DNA from: CAZJHD01 sp964545855
Lineage (GTDB): Bacteria > Planctomycetota > UBA1135 > JACQFD01
Reading direction: 5' to 3'
Length of the DNA stretch: 64,000 nt
Assembly (NCBI GenBank): GCA_964545855.1
Contig: CAZJHD010000009.1
Coordinates: 1-64,000, forward strand
The notes under the pieces were generated by a model, which was not told the origin of the DNA, searched no databases, and was given only the letters and a program-made list of their open reading frames with translations. Within the stretch, counting starts at the first letter, position 1, and every line of letters starts with the position of its first letter. The position numbers and the translations under genes are program-made. Shown in pieces: positions 1 through 9,563 of this stretch.

Positions 1-39
1 GCGCCGCACGCGGCGCGCACGAGAGACGGGAGAGAGAAA

Positions 40-52
40 GGGGTCTGACCCC
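40..52. repeat. GGGGTCTGACCCC palindrome near window edge
   Basis: A 13-bp palindrome with 6-bp arms lies 22 bp past the stop of the sensor kinase gene. Read on the minus strand it is GGGGTCAGACCCC followed by TTTCTCTC, which resembles a short intrinsic terminator. From memory, the same motif is common as a REP-like palindrome near RAYT-type transposases in environmental bacteria. No such transposase is visible here, so either role is an inference from one copy. Confidence 0.35.
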
Positions 53-74
53 GTTCCCGGGTGCTCACTCCGGC

Positions 75-1544
75 TCAGGCCGTGACGGCGCCGCGCGCGG
101 GGTCCTTCGCCACGTGTCCGTTCGAAGCGGGGCTCCCGCCCTCCACGCCCCGCGACAGGACCGCGCGCAGCTTCGCGCCGTCGAGTTCGAAGCGGAGCTC
201 CATGCCGCTCTTCTCGACGAGGGCGCGCGAGAGCGCGAGGCCGAGGCCGGAGCGGTTGCGGTCCGTGCGCGCGGAGTCCTTGCGCCAGAAGGGCTCCGTC
301 AGCACGCGGAGATCGGCGGGCCTCAGATCGGGCGCTTCGTTCTCGACGACGAGCCGCCACCCGGCGCCGAGGCGCTGGAGCGCGCAGACGATCCTCCCGC
401 CCTGCGGGGCGTAGGCGAGCGCGTTCCCGAGGAGGTTCGAGACAACGATCCGCAGGATCTCCCGGTCTCCCTCGACGGCGCCGGCGTCGTCCGACGGCAG
501 CTCGAGACGCAGCCCCCGCTCGCGCACGACGGAGCCGTGGGAGCCGAGGATCTCGTGGACGAGGCGCGGCAGGTCGACCGCCTCGCGCGCGACCGTCTCC
601 GCCCCCATCTCGATCCGCGCGAGCTGGAGCAGCGTGAAGACGGAGCGTCCCATGCGCGAGGCCACGTCACGGATGCTTCGCAGCGCGCGGCGCGCCCCCT
701 CGGCATCGCGTCGATCGCGCAGCGCCACCTCCGCCTCCGTCAGCACTTCGCTGATGGGCGTGCGGAGCTCGTGCGCGATGTCGGCCGTGGTCCTCCGCTC
801 GCGTTCGAGCGCCGTGTCGACGCGCCGGATGAGATCGTCGGTCGTCTCCGCCACGGACCGCAGCTCCTCGGGGAGATCCTCCACGCCGAGCGACCGCGGC
901 AGCCTCTCGACGCGGATCGCCTCGAGGGCCGCCGCCATTCGTCGGGCCGGCTCGAGGCCGCGCCGCACGGCGACCCACGCGAGAACGGCGAGGAGTCCCA
1001 GCAGCGCGGCGGAGCCCGCGAGGCCCGTCGCGACCACGGCGATCTCCGCACGCACGAGGCCCTCCCGCCCCTCGGCCACCACCACGCGCACCACCTCGGC
1101 CTTCGGACGGTTCGGCCCCTCCTCGGGATAGACGTGGTGCAGCTCGACGAGCTGCGCCACGTAGCGCCCGGAGCGGCCGTCGGGGAGAGGCGCCGTCCAG
1201 TGGGCCGGCGCGCGCGTGACGGCAGCGGGCACGGCGAGATTGCCTCCTCGGAGCGACTTCGACCGCTCCAGCGGGCGCCCGTCCTCGAACTGGATCTCGA
1301 AGTAGGCGGGCTGCTCGGCGCGCACGTACTCGGGCATCAGCTCGTCGGAATACTCGAAGGCGACCTGCCCCTCGCTCTGGAAGAGGATCGAGACGAAGGC
1401 CTGCACCCGGTTCGAGAGGTTGTCGTCGAACTGCGCCTCGAGGACGCGCGTGACGACGAGCGACACCGAGAGACCGGCCGCCGCCAGCACCAGCGCGGCG
1501 CCCCCGAGGAGCCGCGTGAGGAGATAGGTGCGGATCGACTTCAC
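75..1544 (-). CDS. two-component sensor histidine kinase
   Basis: A 489-residue membrane sensor kinase. An N-terminal transmembrane helix (about residues 10-32) and a second one (about 172-193) bracket a periplasmic sensor region of roughly 140 residues. A HAMP-like linker follows, then the dimerisation box IAHELRTP with the phosphoacceptor His258, and an ATPase domain with an N box (NLLGNA) and a G box (SGLGLAL). It should autophosphorylate and pass phosphate to the regulator encoded immediately upstream. Its start overlaps the regulator stop by 4 nt (ATGA), which implies translational coupling. The signal sensed cannot be read from the sequence. The sensor domain has no motif I recognise. 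Confidence 0.93.
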   Translation of the reverse strand: MKSIRTYLLTRLLGGAALVLAAAGLSVSLVVTRVLEAQFDDNLSNRVQAFVSILFQSEGQVAFEYSDELMPEYVRAEQPAYFEIQFEDGRPLERSKSLRGGNLAVPAAVTRAPAHWTAPLPDGRSGRYVAQLVELHHVYPEEGPNRPKAEVVRVVVAEGREGLVRAEIAVVATGLAGSAALLGLLAVLAWVAVRRGLEPARRMAAALEAIRVERLPRSLGVEDLPEELRSVAETTDDLIRRVDTALERERRTTADIAHELRTPISEVLTEAEVALRDRRDAEGARRALRSIRDVASRMGRSVFTLLQLARIEMGAETVAREAVDLPRLVHEILGSHGSVVRERGLRLELPSDDAGAVEGDREILRIVVSNLLGNALAYAPQGGRIVCALQRLGAGWRLVVENEAPDLRPADLRVLTEPFWRKDSARTDRNRSGLGLALSRALVEKSGMELRFELDGAKLRAVLSRGVEGGSPASNGHVAKDPARGAVTA

Positions 1545-2245
1545 GGAACGCCCTCGCCATCGGGTCCCGGCGCCAGCACCGGCTCCGCCAGGACGTAGCC
1601 CTGGCCGCGCTTCGTGCGGATCAGCTCGCGGCCGCCATCGCCGAGCTTCGCGCGCAGCACGCAGACCGCCGAGTCGACGGCGTTGCTCGAGGGGAGCCGG
1701 TGCACGCCGTAGATGTGGTCCTCGATCTCCTCGCGGCGCACCGTCTGCCCGCGTCGCCGCGCGAGGTACTCGAGGAGCGCGTACTCGCGAGCGGTGAGAT
1801 CGAGGGCGCGGCCGCGGAAGGTCGCCGTGCGCGCCACGGAGTCGACGACGAGACCGCCCACGCTCACCGAGGGATCGCGCTCGCGGTAGCGGCGGCGCAC
1901 GAGCGCATGGACTCGGGCCAGGAGCTCGTCGAAGGAGAAGGGCTTCACGAGGTAGTCGTCGGCCCCGGTGTTGAGCCCCTGCACGCGGTCCTCCACGCGG
2001 TCGCGCGCCGTGAGGATCAGGACGTGGGGCCGGCCCGGCTTCTCCTGCAGCCGCGCCAGGAGCTCCATCCCGTCGAGCTCCGGGAGCGACAGGTCGAGGA
2101 TCAGCACGTCGTAGGGGTTGTTCCGCGCGAGGTCGAGGCCGACCTTGCCGTCGGCCGCCGCGTCGGCGGCGAACCCCTCGGCGCCGAGGCCACGCCGCAG
2201 CGACTCGCGGAGCGAGTCGGAGTCCTCGACGATCAGCACGCGCAT
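1541..2245 (-). CDS. OmpR/PhoB-family response regulator
   Basis: A 234-residue regulator. The receiver domain (about 1-120) keeps the acidic pocket near residue 8, the phosphoacceptor Asp51 (LILDLSLPELDG), Thr79 and Lys101 (DDYLVKPF). The C-terminal winged-helix DNA-binding domain (about 130-225) carries the usual LTAREYALLEYLARRRG and RTKRGQGYVL signatures. It is the cognate partner of the downstream kinase, judging by the 4-nt gene overlap. A secreted-protein gene ends only 16 nt upstream and may be in the same transcript. Its target genes are unknown. Confidence 0.95.
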   Translation of the reverse strand: MRVLIVEDSDSLRESLRRGLGAEGFAADAAADGKVGLDLARNNPYDVLILDLSLPELDGMELLARLQEKPGRPHVLILTARDRVEDRVQGLNTGADDYLVKPFSFDELLARVHALVRRRYRERDPSVSVGGLVVDSVARTATFRGRALDLTAREYALLEYLARRRGQTVRREEIEDHIYGVHRLPSSNAVDSAVCVLRAKLGDGGRELIRTKRGQGYVLAEPVLAPGPDGEGVP

Positions 2246-2261
2246 GGAGCCTCGCGCGCCC

Positions 2262-2930
2262 TCAGCGCGTGCGGAAGATCGCCTCCGTGAGCGTGCAGTT
2301 CCCGGCCGGGGAGACGGCCGCCACCTCGACGCGCGACTCGAGACCGGGCAGCAGCACGCCCTCGGGGATCAGGAACGAGCCCGCGCCCGCCGGCAGATGC
2401 ACCGTGAGCCCGTCGTTCTCGTTCTGCTCGAGAGTCACGCGGTAGCCGCTCGCGCCCGGATCGGGATCCCAGGCGACGAGGAGGCTCGACACCGGGGAGA
2501 CGAGCTGCCCGTCGACGGGGTGCTTCAGGATCGGCGGCGCCAGGAGGTCGTGCGTGAGCCGCGCGTGCCCGCGAAGCGGGTTGCCTTGCACCGTCCACGC
2601 GCGCATCTCGTAGATGCCCTCGGGGTAGCTCGCGAAGAAGGAGCCGAAGCCCCCTTCGCGCGTCTCCAGTCGGAAACCCGAGAGGCCGAGGCCGCGGCCG
2701 GCCGAGGCCCTCAGGTCGAGGAGCAGCGCACCCGACGGGTTCCGGATCTCCACGTGGTCGAGCGCATCCTCGCTCTCGGCCTCGACGACGAGCGCCACCT
2801 CGTCGATGGCGCTCGTGTATTCGAGCGTCATGCGCTCCTCCTTGAGCGGATGGAGCGGCGGGTCCTGCATCCGCGTGACGCCGAATGCCGCGATGGTGAG
2901 AGCCGCGATGCCGAGTGCCGTCCGGAACAT
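2262..2930 (-). CDS. secreted hypothetical protein with fibronectin-III-like C-terminal half
   Basis: A 222-residue protein of unknown function. The ATG at 2930 gives a short N-terminal hydrophobic signal segment (RTALGIAALTIAAFGV), so export is likely. The C-terminal half has the look of a fibronectin type III fold: a PVDGQLVSP strand, then LLVAWDPDPGASGYRVTLEQ, then a Pro/Gly-rich end. The middle part reads as beta-rich with no catalytic motif. It lies 16 nt upstream of the response regulator gene and could be the first gene of that transcript, so it may be linked to the signal the kinase senses. That link is inference from position only. Confidence 0.75.
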   Translation of the reverse strand: MFRTALGIAALTIAAFGVTRMQDPPLHPLKEERMTLEYTSAIDEVALVVEAESEDALDHVEIRNPSGALLLDLRASAGRGLGLSGFRLETREGGFGSFFASYPEGIYEMRAWTVQGNPLRGHARLTHDLLAPPILKHPVDGQLVSPVSSLLVAWDPDPGASGYRVTLEQNENDGLTVHLPAGAGSFLIPEGVLLPGLESRVEVAAVSPAGNCTLTEAIFRTR

Positions 2931-3121
2931 GTCGAAGCCTCCGAGGATCCAGGGGGGGCGCTCCGCCGCGATCGATCGTTCCCCCCGCAGCTCGGCCCGG
3001 CGGCGGCCACGCGGAGGGCGGACCCGAGCCAGTCGCTGCGAGTCCTCGCCATCGAGTCTACCCCGGTCCGGAACCGCAGGATTACGGCACCATGACGGGG
3101 GCGGCCGATCCGCCGGTCGCC

Positions 3122-4570
3122 TCAGCGATCGGAGACCGCGAAGGCGAAGAACCCCGCCGGCGCAACGGGAGGCTTCGTCGCTCGGCGGCCAAGGCGGGAC
3201 TCGGCGGAGACCCAGTACTCGACGGTCGTTCCGGGCGGCGCCGCGGGGATCGACCCGACGAAGCGGCCCGCCCTGCTCGCGTCGGGTGCGAGCGCCGACG
3301 CGCGCCAGGGCTCCTCGCCGCGGAGACGCCAGTGGACGCGGACCGAATCGCCGGCGAGTCCGTCGCCGCTCCCGCCGACCGCATCGACGACGATCTCCGG
3401 AGCCGTGCGGGCTTCCACGGGCCCGCGGACCCTGCGGTGGCGCAGCGCGAGCATCCGCGGGTCGAAGAGCGCCTTCGTCCGGCAGTGGAGCGCGTCGGTG
3501 TAGGTCCAGCGCCTCTCCGGGTCGGCGTAGCGGAAACCGCGCACGCGGTAGCCCGGCATGGCGGCGCGCCAGGCCGCGAGCGCCGGCTCGTCGCTCTCGA
3601 TGCCGAAGAGCGGGACGAAGACGCTGCCGTTCAGCACGAGCGCATTCACGTAGCTCGCGTCGCGCAGGCCTCCGTCGAGGAGCCCCGCTCCCTCGTAGCG
3701 CCCCGCGTCGATGCGCAGCACCTCGTAGGGCCGCCCCCAGGGCGTCTCGAGACGGCCGATCGCGGCGACGAGCCGCTCGATCGCGCCGTGGTCGGGGCTC
3801 TCGGGCGAGACCCGCTTCACGAGGAACCGCTCCTCGTCGAGGAGCCTCGCGACGCAGTCGATGTGCTGCGCTCCCCAGTCGGCCTCGAAGTCGGGGAGGA
3901 AGATCCAGCGCTCGATCCCGAGGAGCCGCTTCGCCTCGGCGAGCGCCTCCGCGCGCGGGACGCCGAGCGCCTCGTTCTCCCGCGCGAGCACCTCCGTCGA
4001 GAAGGCGGTGCCCATGCCGTCGAGCTCGACGTTTCCCCCGGTGAAGGCGAGCCGCGTCTCGACGCGCGGCAGGCCGAGCTGCTCCGCGAGGGCCGCGGGG
4101 GCGGCGTTCTCCGACTCGAGCGTGAATCCCGGCATCACCTGGCGGAGCCACGCGAGCGGCTCGTCGACGCCGGCGCGCGAGAGCGGGTAGTCGACGTACC
4201 GCGCGTCGAGGAGCGAGAGATTCCCCTCCTCGTCGAAGAGCGCGAAGGGGCCCCAGTCGCGCGTGCCGTAGTGGCCGCTGCTCTGCCGCGCGCGAAGGAA
4301 CCGCAGGCGCTCCGGCGGGAGCCCCCATTCCGCGAGCTGCTCCCGCGCCTCTCTCTCCGCGTCCTCGCCGGCTACGACGACGTGGAGCGGCACCTCCTCC
4401 GCGAGCGCGATCACGAGATCCTCGGGGAGGTGGAGCGGCCAGCCGATCAGCACGCCGACGGCCGGCTCCCACTCGGCGGCGAGCCGCCGCTCGAATCGGA
4501 GCGGAGACGGCGCGGCGCAGGCGGGGACGCCGGCAAGGGCGGCGAGGAGAACGAGTGCAGCGAGTCGCAT
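3122..4570 (-). CDS. exported agmatine deiminase/peptidylarginine deiminase-family lipoprotein
   Basis: A 482-residue member of the guanidino-group-modifying PAD_porph family. The signal sequence ends in VPAC with Cys18, so it is probably a lipoprotein, unlike the usual cytosolic agmatine deiminase. Family landmarks are present: an N-terminal EWEPAVGVLIGWP block, TRDWGP near the substrate site, FTGGNVELDG, the HIDC histidine region and the catalytic-type cysteine in DALHCRTK. After about residue 395 comes an extra Ig-like beta domain (APEIVVDAV...TTVEYWVSAE), which is not part of the core fold. Substrate could be agmatine or peptidyl/free arginine; the sequence does not decide. The gene starts 16 nt after urocanate hydratase ends, so the two are probably co-transcribed. 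Confidence 0.85.
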   Translation of the reverse strand: MRLAALVLLAALAGVPACAAPSPLRFERRLAAEWEPAVGVLIGWPLHLPEDLVIALAEEVPLHVVVAGEDAEREAREQLAEWGLPPERLRFLRARQSSGHYGTRDWGPFALFDEEGNLSLLDARYVDYPLSRAGVDEPLAWLRQVMPGFTLESENAAPAALAEQLGLPRVETRLAFTGGNVELDGMGTAFSTEVLARENEALGVPRAEALAEAKRLLGIERWIFLPDFEADWGAQHIDCVARLLDEERFLVKRVSPESPDHGAIERLVAAIGRLETPWGRPYEVLRIDAGRYEGAGLLDGGLRDASYVNALVLNGSVFVPLFGIESDEPALAAWRAAMPGYRVRGFRYADPERRWTYTDALHCRTKALFDPRMLALRHRRVRGPVEARTAPEIVVDAVGGSGDGLAGDSVRVHWRLRGEEPWRASALAPDASRAGRFVGSIPAAPPGTTVEYWVSAESRLGRRATKPPVAPAGFFAFAVSDR

Positions 4571-4586
4571 CGGTGTCGATTCGGCG

Positions 4587-6248
4587 CTACGCCATCGGCA
4601 GGTCGATGGGGTGGCTCTTCGCGAAGGCGATCGCCTCCGGGTAGCCGGCGTCCACGTGGCGCGCGACGCCCATGCCCGGGTCGTTCGTGAGCACGCGCTC
4701 GAGGCGGCGCGCCGCCTCGGGCGTGCCGTCGGCGACGATCACCTGACCGGCGTGGAGCGAGTAGCCGATGCCGACGCCGCCGCCGTGGTGGAAGGAGACC
4801 CAGCTCGCGCCCGAGGCCACGTTCACGAGGGCGTTCAGCACGGCCCAGTCGCCGATGGCGTCGGAGCCGTCGCGCATCGACTCGGTCTCGCGGTTCGGCG
4901 ACGCCACGGAGCCGCAGTCGAGGTGGTCGCGGCCGATGACCAGCGGCGCCTTCACCTTTCCCGTGCGCACGAGCTCGTTGAAGGCGAGGCCCGCCCGGTG
5001 GCGCTCCAGGTAGCCGAGCCAGCAGATGCGCGCCGGAAGCCCCTGGAACGCGACGCGCTCCTGCGCCATCTCGATCCACCGGCGGAGCGACGCGTCCTCG
5101 GGGAAGAGCTCCAGGACCACGCGGTCGGTCTCCGCGATGTCGGCGGGATCGCCCGACAGCGCCGCCCATCGGAAGGGCCCCTTCCCCTCGCAGAAGAGCG
5201 GACGGATGTAGGCCGGCACGAAGCCGGGGAACTCGAAGGCGCCCTCGCAGCCCACCTCCTCGGCCTGGCCGCGGAGGTTGTTGCCGTAGTCGAAGCAGAC
5301 GGCTCCGCGGCGCTGCAGCTCGAGGATCTTCTCCACGTGCTCGCGCATGCAGAGCTTCGCGCGGCGGATGTAGTCGTCGGGGCGCTCGGCGCGGAGCTTC
5401 GTCACGTCCTCGTCGGCGAGACCCGTCGGCACGTAGCCCGTGAGCGGATCGTGCGCCGAGGTCTGGTCGGTCACGACGTCGGGCACGATGCCGCGCTCGA
5501 GGAGTCGACCGAGGAGGTCGACCACGTTGGCGACGACGCCGAGGGAGAACGCCTCGCCTTTCTCCTTCGCTTCGAGAGCGCGGTCGATGGCGCGGTCGAG
5601 GTCTCGCTCGATGGCGTCGCAGTAGCGAGTCGCGATCCGCTTCTCGATCCGCGATGCGTCGACGTCGGCGCCGAGGAAGGCGCCCTCGTTCATCGTGACC
5701 GCGAGCGGCTGCGCGCCTCCCATGCCGCCGAGGCCGCCGGTCACCACGAGGCGGTTCCTGAGCGAGCCGCCGAAGTGCTTCCGGGCGCAGGCGGCGAAGG
5801 TCTCGTAGGTGCCCTGGAGGATCCCCTGCGTCCCGATGTAGATCCACGAGCCGGCCGTCATTTGCCCGTACATCGTGAGACCCATAGCCTCGAGCCGGCG
5901 GAACTCGTCGAAGGTCGCCCACTTCGGCACGAGCACGGAGTTCGAGATGAGGACGCGCGGCGCGTCGGCATGCGTTCGGAAGATCGCCACCGGCTTCCCC
6001 GACTGCACCAGCAGCGTCTCGTCCTCGCCGAGTCGCTGCAGCGCCGCGACGATCGCGTGGAAGCACTCCCAGCTCCGCGCGGCGCGCCCCGAGCCGCCGT
6101 AGACGACGAGGTTCGCCGCGTCCTCGGCCACCTCGGGGTCGAGGTTGTTCATGAGCATGCGCAGGGCCGCCTCGGCGGCCCAGGTGCGGCACCTGCGCTG
6201 CGCTCCGCGCGGCGCGCGCTGGGGTCCGTTGCGAGTCTCGTCGGGCAT
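4587..6248 (-). CDS. hutU: urocanate hydratase
   Basis: A 553-residue urocanase, the normal family length. It converts urocanate to imidazolonepropionate in histidine degradation, using NAD+ as an electrophilic cofactor in the cytosol. Clear family blocks are RAPRG...AALRMLMNNLDPEVAE at the N-terminus, VVYGGSGRAARSWE, the NAD-binding GGLGGMGGAQPLA, FDYGNN, the catalytic-cysteine region LDCGSVASPNRETE and the C-terminal GWVSFHHGGGVGIG-like segment (here GASWVSFHHGGGVGIG). The start at 6248 was chosen because it gives the usual short N-terminal tail before the conserved block. No other hut gene lies in the window, so the rest of the pathway must be elsewhere. Confidence 0.97.
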   Translation of the reverse strand: MPDETRNGPQRAPRGAQRRCRTWAAEAALRMLMNNLDPEVAEDAANLVVYGGSGRAARSWECFHAIVAALQRLGEDETLLVQSGKPVAIFRTHADAPRVLISNSVLVPKWATFDEFRRLEAMGLTMYGQMTAGSWIYIGTQGILQGTYETFAACARKHFGGSLRNRLVVTGGLGGMGGAQPLAVTMNEGAFLGADVDASRIEKRIATRYCDAIERDLDRAIDRALEAKEKGEAFSLGVVANVVDLLGRLLERGIVPDVVTDQTSAHDPLTGYVPTGLADEDVTKLRAERPDDYIRRAKLCMREHVEKILELQRRGAVCFDYGNNLRGQAEEVGCEGAFEFPGFVPAYIRPLFCEGKGPFRWAALSGDPADIAETDRVVLELFPEDASLRRWIEMAQERVAFQGLPARICWLGYLERHRAGLAFNELVRTGKVKAPLVIGRDHLDCGSVASPNRETESMRDGSDAIGDWAVLNALVNVASGASWVSFHHGGGVGIGYSLHAGQVIVADGTPEAARRLERVLTNDPGMGVARHVDAGYPEAIAFAKSHPIDLPMA

Positions 6249-6339
6249 GGCCGACAACCTATCCGTTGCCCCGGGGCCCGGGCGACCGCAGGATGGCCGG
6301 GCCGCAGGCCGAGCGGCGAACCTCCCCGGGAGGAAGTTC

Positions 6340-9300
6340 ATGACGACCCCTCGCTCGCGCCTCGTGCCCATCGCGGCCCTCGCCGCACTCGGCCTCGTGA
6401 TCGCCGCCGCCGCGTGGCTCCTCCTCGGCGATCGCGGCGCGCGACCCGCGCCTCCGGTCACGGGGATCCCGGAGACGGCGCCCGTGGTGCCCGCGAAGCC
6501 GGCCGCGACGTCGGCCCCCGTCGCCGTGGCGACGCCCGGGGGAGGTCCGCTCGGCCGTACGGAGATCGGAACGCCGACCGCCGCCGCGCCCGCCATGCCC
6601 GCCGCCTTCGAGAAGGAGCTCTCGGGCATCACGGGCCGCATCGTCGAGGCCGACGGAAGTCCCTCCGAGGGGAACACCGTCGAGCTGCTGGGGGGCATCC
6701 TCGAGGTGCTCCAGTCGGACTTCACCGAGCTGTTGATGGACCCCGACGACTTCCATCTGCAGATCGAGCTGCAGAAGGTGACCACGGGGAAGGACGGCCG
6801 ATTCCACTTCACGCGCGTCGACCCGCGCGCCTTCTATCTCCTCGGCGTGAACCTCGGCCGCGGCCGGCCCTCGGTGCACCTCGTCGACGAGACGCCGAAT
6901 CCCGGAGAGCGGTCCGATCTCGGCGACCTCACGCTCGATCCCCCGCTCGCCGTCACGGGCCGCATCGTCGACTCGGGCGGCCGAGCCGTGGCGGGCGCGC
7001 GCGTGCGGGCGAGCGCGCTCCCGGCGCCGGTCTTCCAGTCGGGCGCCGGGAACGTCGGGCCCGGCTCGACGCTCGTCTTCCGCGTCGAGGACGACGTGAA
7101 GGGGAAGCACGTCACGTGGAGCGTGCCGCGCTGGTTCGACCAGGTCTTCGACAAGCTTCCCTTCCCCTCGACGACGACGGAACCCGACGGCGCCTTCCGC
7201 ATCGAGGGCGCGCCGGGCGGCCAGCTCACGCTCCTCGTCGACGGCGCCGGGCTCCCGGCGGCGGTCCACGGCCCGATCCCCTCGACGTCGCAACGCGAGA
7301 AGAGCCTCGGCGACGTCGTCGTCTCGCGCGGCGAGGAGCTGGAGGGAATCGTCGTCGACGAGGACGGCAATCCCGTTCCGCGCGCGGAGGTGCGCACGGG
7401 CATCCCGTCGCCCATGTCGAATCGCGTCGGCTTCCTCGGGAAGAGCTTCCGCGCCGACGACGCGGGGCGCTTCGTCGCGCGCGGCCTCGTCGGTCACGAG
7501 GCCTTCGCGATGGCCCGCGCCCCGGAAGCGGCCGGCTGGGGCGACCCCATGCTCGTCCCCCTCGATGGCGACGAGCACCGCATCGTCGTGCAGGGAGTGC
7601 ACGGCGTGCGCGTGCGCGTCACCGACGAGCTCGGCGCGCCCCTCGGCGCGCGGCTCGCCGTGCAGAGCGGCTTCGAGGAGACCTGGAAGGCTCCGATCCT
7701 CTTCCCGCCGCTCACGCCGAAGATCGCGCCGGTGGAAGCGGGGGTCTACCGCGTCGCGGGCCTCCCCAAGGGCGAGTACATCGTCCACGCGCGCTCCGAC
7801 GGATTCGCCATCGGCCACGGGAAGGTCGTGATCGAGGGCGGCGCCGAGCCGGAGGTCGTGATCGCGCTGCGGCAGGAGGTCGCCGTGCGGGCGCGCGTCC
7901 TCGGGAAGGTGGACGGGCGGGTGGCGCCCCTCGAGGCGGCCACGGTGATCGCGGCGCCGAAGGACGGCCTCGACGAGGCCGGAATGATCGGCCTCGCGAG
8001 TGCGCGCACGGACGCCGAAGGGCGCGCCAAGGTGCGCGCTCTGCTGCCGGGCACCCATCTCCTCGTCGTGACGCACCCGGGTCACGCGATGACGCGCGTG
8101 CCGGTGGAGGTGCCGTCGACCGGCGAGGTGGAGGTGCGCCTCCTGAAGGGCGGCACCATCGAGGGCGTCGTCCACGATGGCGGGCGTGTTCCGGAGACGC
8201 CGAAGACGATCCTCCTCAGCATGGACGAAGAAGGAGACGAGGGGCCGATGCAGATCCCCCGGTTCCGCATCTCCGGCCTCGAGGGGCGCTTCCGATTCAC
8301 GCACCTGGCTCCCGGGAAGTACAACGTCGTCGTTCTGCCGCGCCTCGGCACGCTCAGCTTCGACCAGATGGCGAGCGACCCGATGGCGCTCTTCTTCGGC
8401 TTCCGCGACTTGCCGAGCGCGAGCGTCATGGTCGAGGACGAGGCCGTGGCGGCCGTCGATCTCGATCTCTCGGCGAAGCGCGACGCACCGACGGGGAACG
8501 AGGGACGCCTGCGCGGCGTCGTCCGCCGCAACGGGATCCCGCTCGCGAACGCGCGGCTCATGGCCGTCGGCGCCGACTGGCAACAGGCGAAGACCGACGA
8601 TGCGGGCGCCTTCGACTTCGGTGCGATGCCTCCGGGCGACTACTCCGTGATGCTCCTCGCGAAGGGCGGCATCCAGGGCGGCGCCCAGGCGACGCGTGCC
8701 GTGAAGCTCGAGGCGGCCGGGGACGAGTACCTGGAGTTCGACTTCCAGACGGGCGGGCCGATCTCGGGCACCGTCCACTCGCGCGTGAGCGGCCGCCCCG
8801 CGAGCGGCGCCGTCGTGATGGCCGCTCAGGTGAAGGAATCGAAGAATCAGGACGCTCTCGACATGGACTTCGGCTTCGGCGAGGTCGGCGCCCATGCGAC
8901 GACGGACGGATCGGGCGCCTTCGAGCTCGCCGATCTCCCCGTCGGGACCTACTCGCTGCGGATCCAGTCGGCGGGCCACGCGCCGGGGGCCGCCGGGCCG
9001 GTCACCGTCACCATCGGCTCCACCTCCGTTCCGCTCGAGATCTACTTGGACGCTTCGATCCAGTTCGCGGGGCGCGTCGAGATCGAAGGGAGTCCGAAGA
9101 TGAGCTGGGCCGCGCTGCAGTTCTCGAGCATCGACCCGCCGGGCATCGAGGCCTCGTGGGTGAACGTCGATTCGACGTCCGGCCGCTTCGAGACCGACGA
9201 GCTCGCGCCGGGGCGCTACCGCGTGACGCTGCAAGGCGCGCGCGACCAGACCGTCTCGCAGGACAGCTCCGGGATCGTCACGACGACGCGCGTCGAATCG

Positions 9301-9480
9301 ATCGACATGGGCTCGTTCGAGCCGATCGAGTTCACGGTCCCGCGAGGCGGCACGAAGAGCGCGCGACTCGTCTTCGTGCCTTCGGCGGCCAAGCCCGAGA
9401 TTGCGCCCGTGCCCCATGAGCAACCCGAAGCGACCACGACCGGTGTGAAGGTCGAGGTGAAGGTCGGCGGCGGCAAGTGA
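6340..9480 (+). CDS. large exported protein of repeated carboxypeptidase-regulatory-like domains (paralogue 1)
   Basis: A 1046-residue protein. A strong ribosome binding site (GGGAGGA, 6328-6334) sits 5 nt before the ATG. One N-terminal transmembrane/signal helix (about residues 8-28) is followed by an Ala/Pro-rich linker and then about ten beta-sandwich modules of the CarboxypepD_reg/Cna-B type, each recognisable by patterns like GRIVDSGGRAVAGARV, DGAFRIEGAPGG and GRFRFTHLAPGKYNV. No catalytic domain is attached. Such modules are usually structural or adhesive on the cell surface or in the periplasm. It is a clear paralogue of the gene at 10881-13883: blocks such as FRIEGxPxGQ, GPIPSTSxREK and FxHLAPGxYxV align along the length. 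Function unknown beyond that. Confidence 0.88.
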   Translation: MTTPRSRLVPIAALAALGLVIAAAAWLLLGDRGARPAPPVTGIPETAPVVPAKPAATSAPVAVATPGGGPLGRTEIGTPTAAAPAMPAAFEKELSGITGRIVEADGSPSEGNTVELLGGILEVLQSDFTELLMDPDDFHLQIELQKVTTGKDGRFHFTRVDPRAFYLLGVNLGRGRPSVHLVDETPNPGERSDLGDLTLDPPLAVTGRIVDSGGRAVAGARVRASALPAPVFQSGAGNVGPGSTLVFRVEDDVKGKHVTWSVPRWFDQVFDKLPFPSTTTEPDGAFRIEGAPGGQLTLLVDGAGLPAAVHGPIPSTSQREKSLGDVVVSRGEELEGIVVDEDGNPVPRAEVRTGIPSPMSNRVGFLGKSFRADDAGRFVARGLVGHEAFAMARAPEAAGWGDPMLVPLDGDEHRIVVQGVHGVRVRVTDELGAPLGARLAVQSGFEETWKAPILFPPLTPKIAPVEAGVYRVAGLPKGEYIVHARSDGFAIGHGKVVIEGGAEPEVVIALRQEVAVRARVLGKVDGRVAPLEAATVIAAPKDGLDEAGMIGLASARTDAEGRAKVRALLPGTHLLVVTHPGHAMTRVPVEVPSTGEVEVRLLKGGTIEGVVHDGGRVPETPKTILLSMDEEGDEGPMQIPRFRISGLEGRFRFTHLAPGKYNVVVLPRLGTLSFDQMASDPMALFFGFRDLPSASVMVEDEAVAAVDLDLSAKRDAPTGNEGRLRGVVRRNGIPLANARLMAVGADWQQAKTDDAGAFDFGAMPPGDYSVMLLAKGGIQGGAQATRAVKLEAAGDEYLEFDFQTGGPISGTVHSRVSGRPASGAVVMAAQVKESKNQDALDMDFGFGEVGAHATTDGSGAFELADLPVGTYSLRIQSAGHAPGAAGPVTVTIGSTSVPLEIYLDASIQFAGRVEIEGSPKMSWAALQFSSIDPPGIEASWVNVDSTSGRFETDELAPGRYRVTLQGARDQTVSQDSSGIVTTTRVESIDMGSFEPIEFTVPRGGTKSARLVFVPSAAKPEIAPVPHEQPEATTTGVKVEVKVGGGK

Positions 9481-9563
9481 GCCGGGAGAGCGCGCGACGC
9501 GAACCGTGACGCGCAGGTGACAGCTCCCGGCGCGGTCCTTCCGATACAGGAGGAGCCGCTCCC

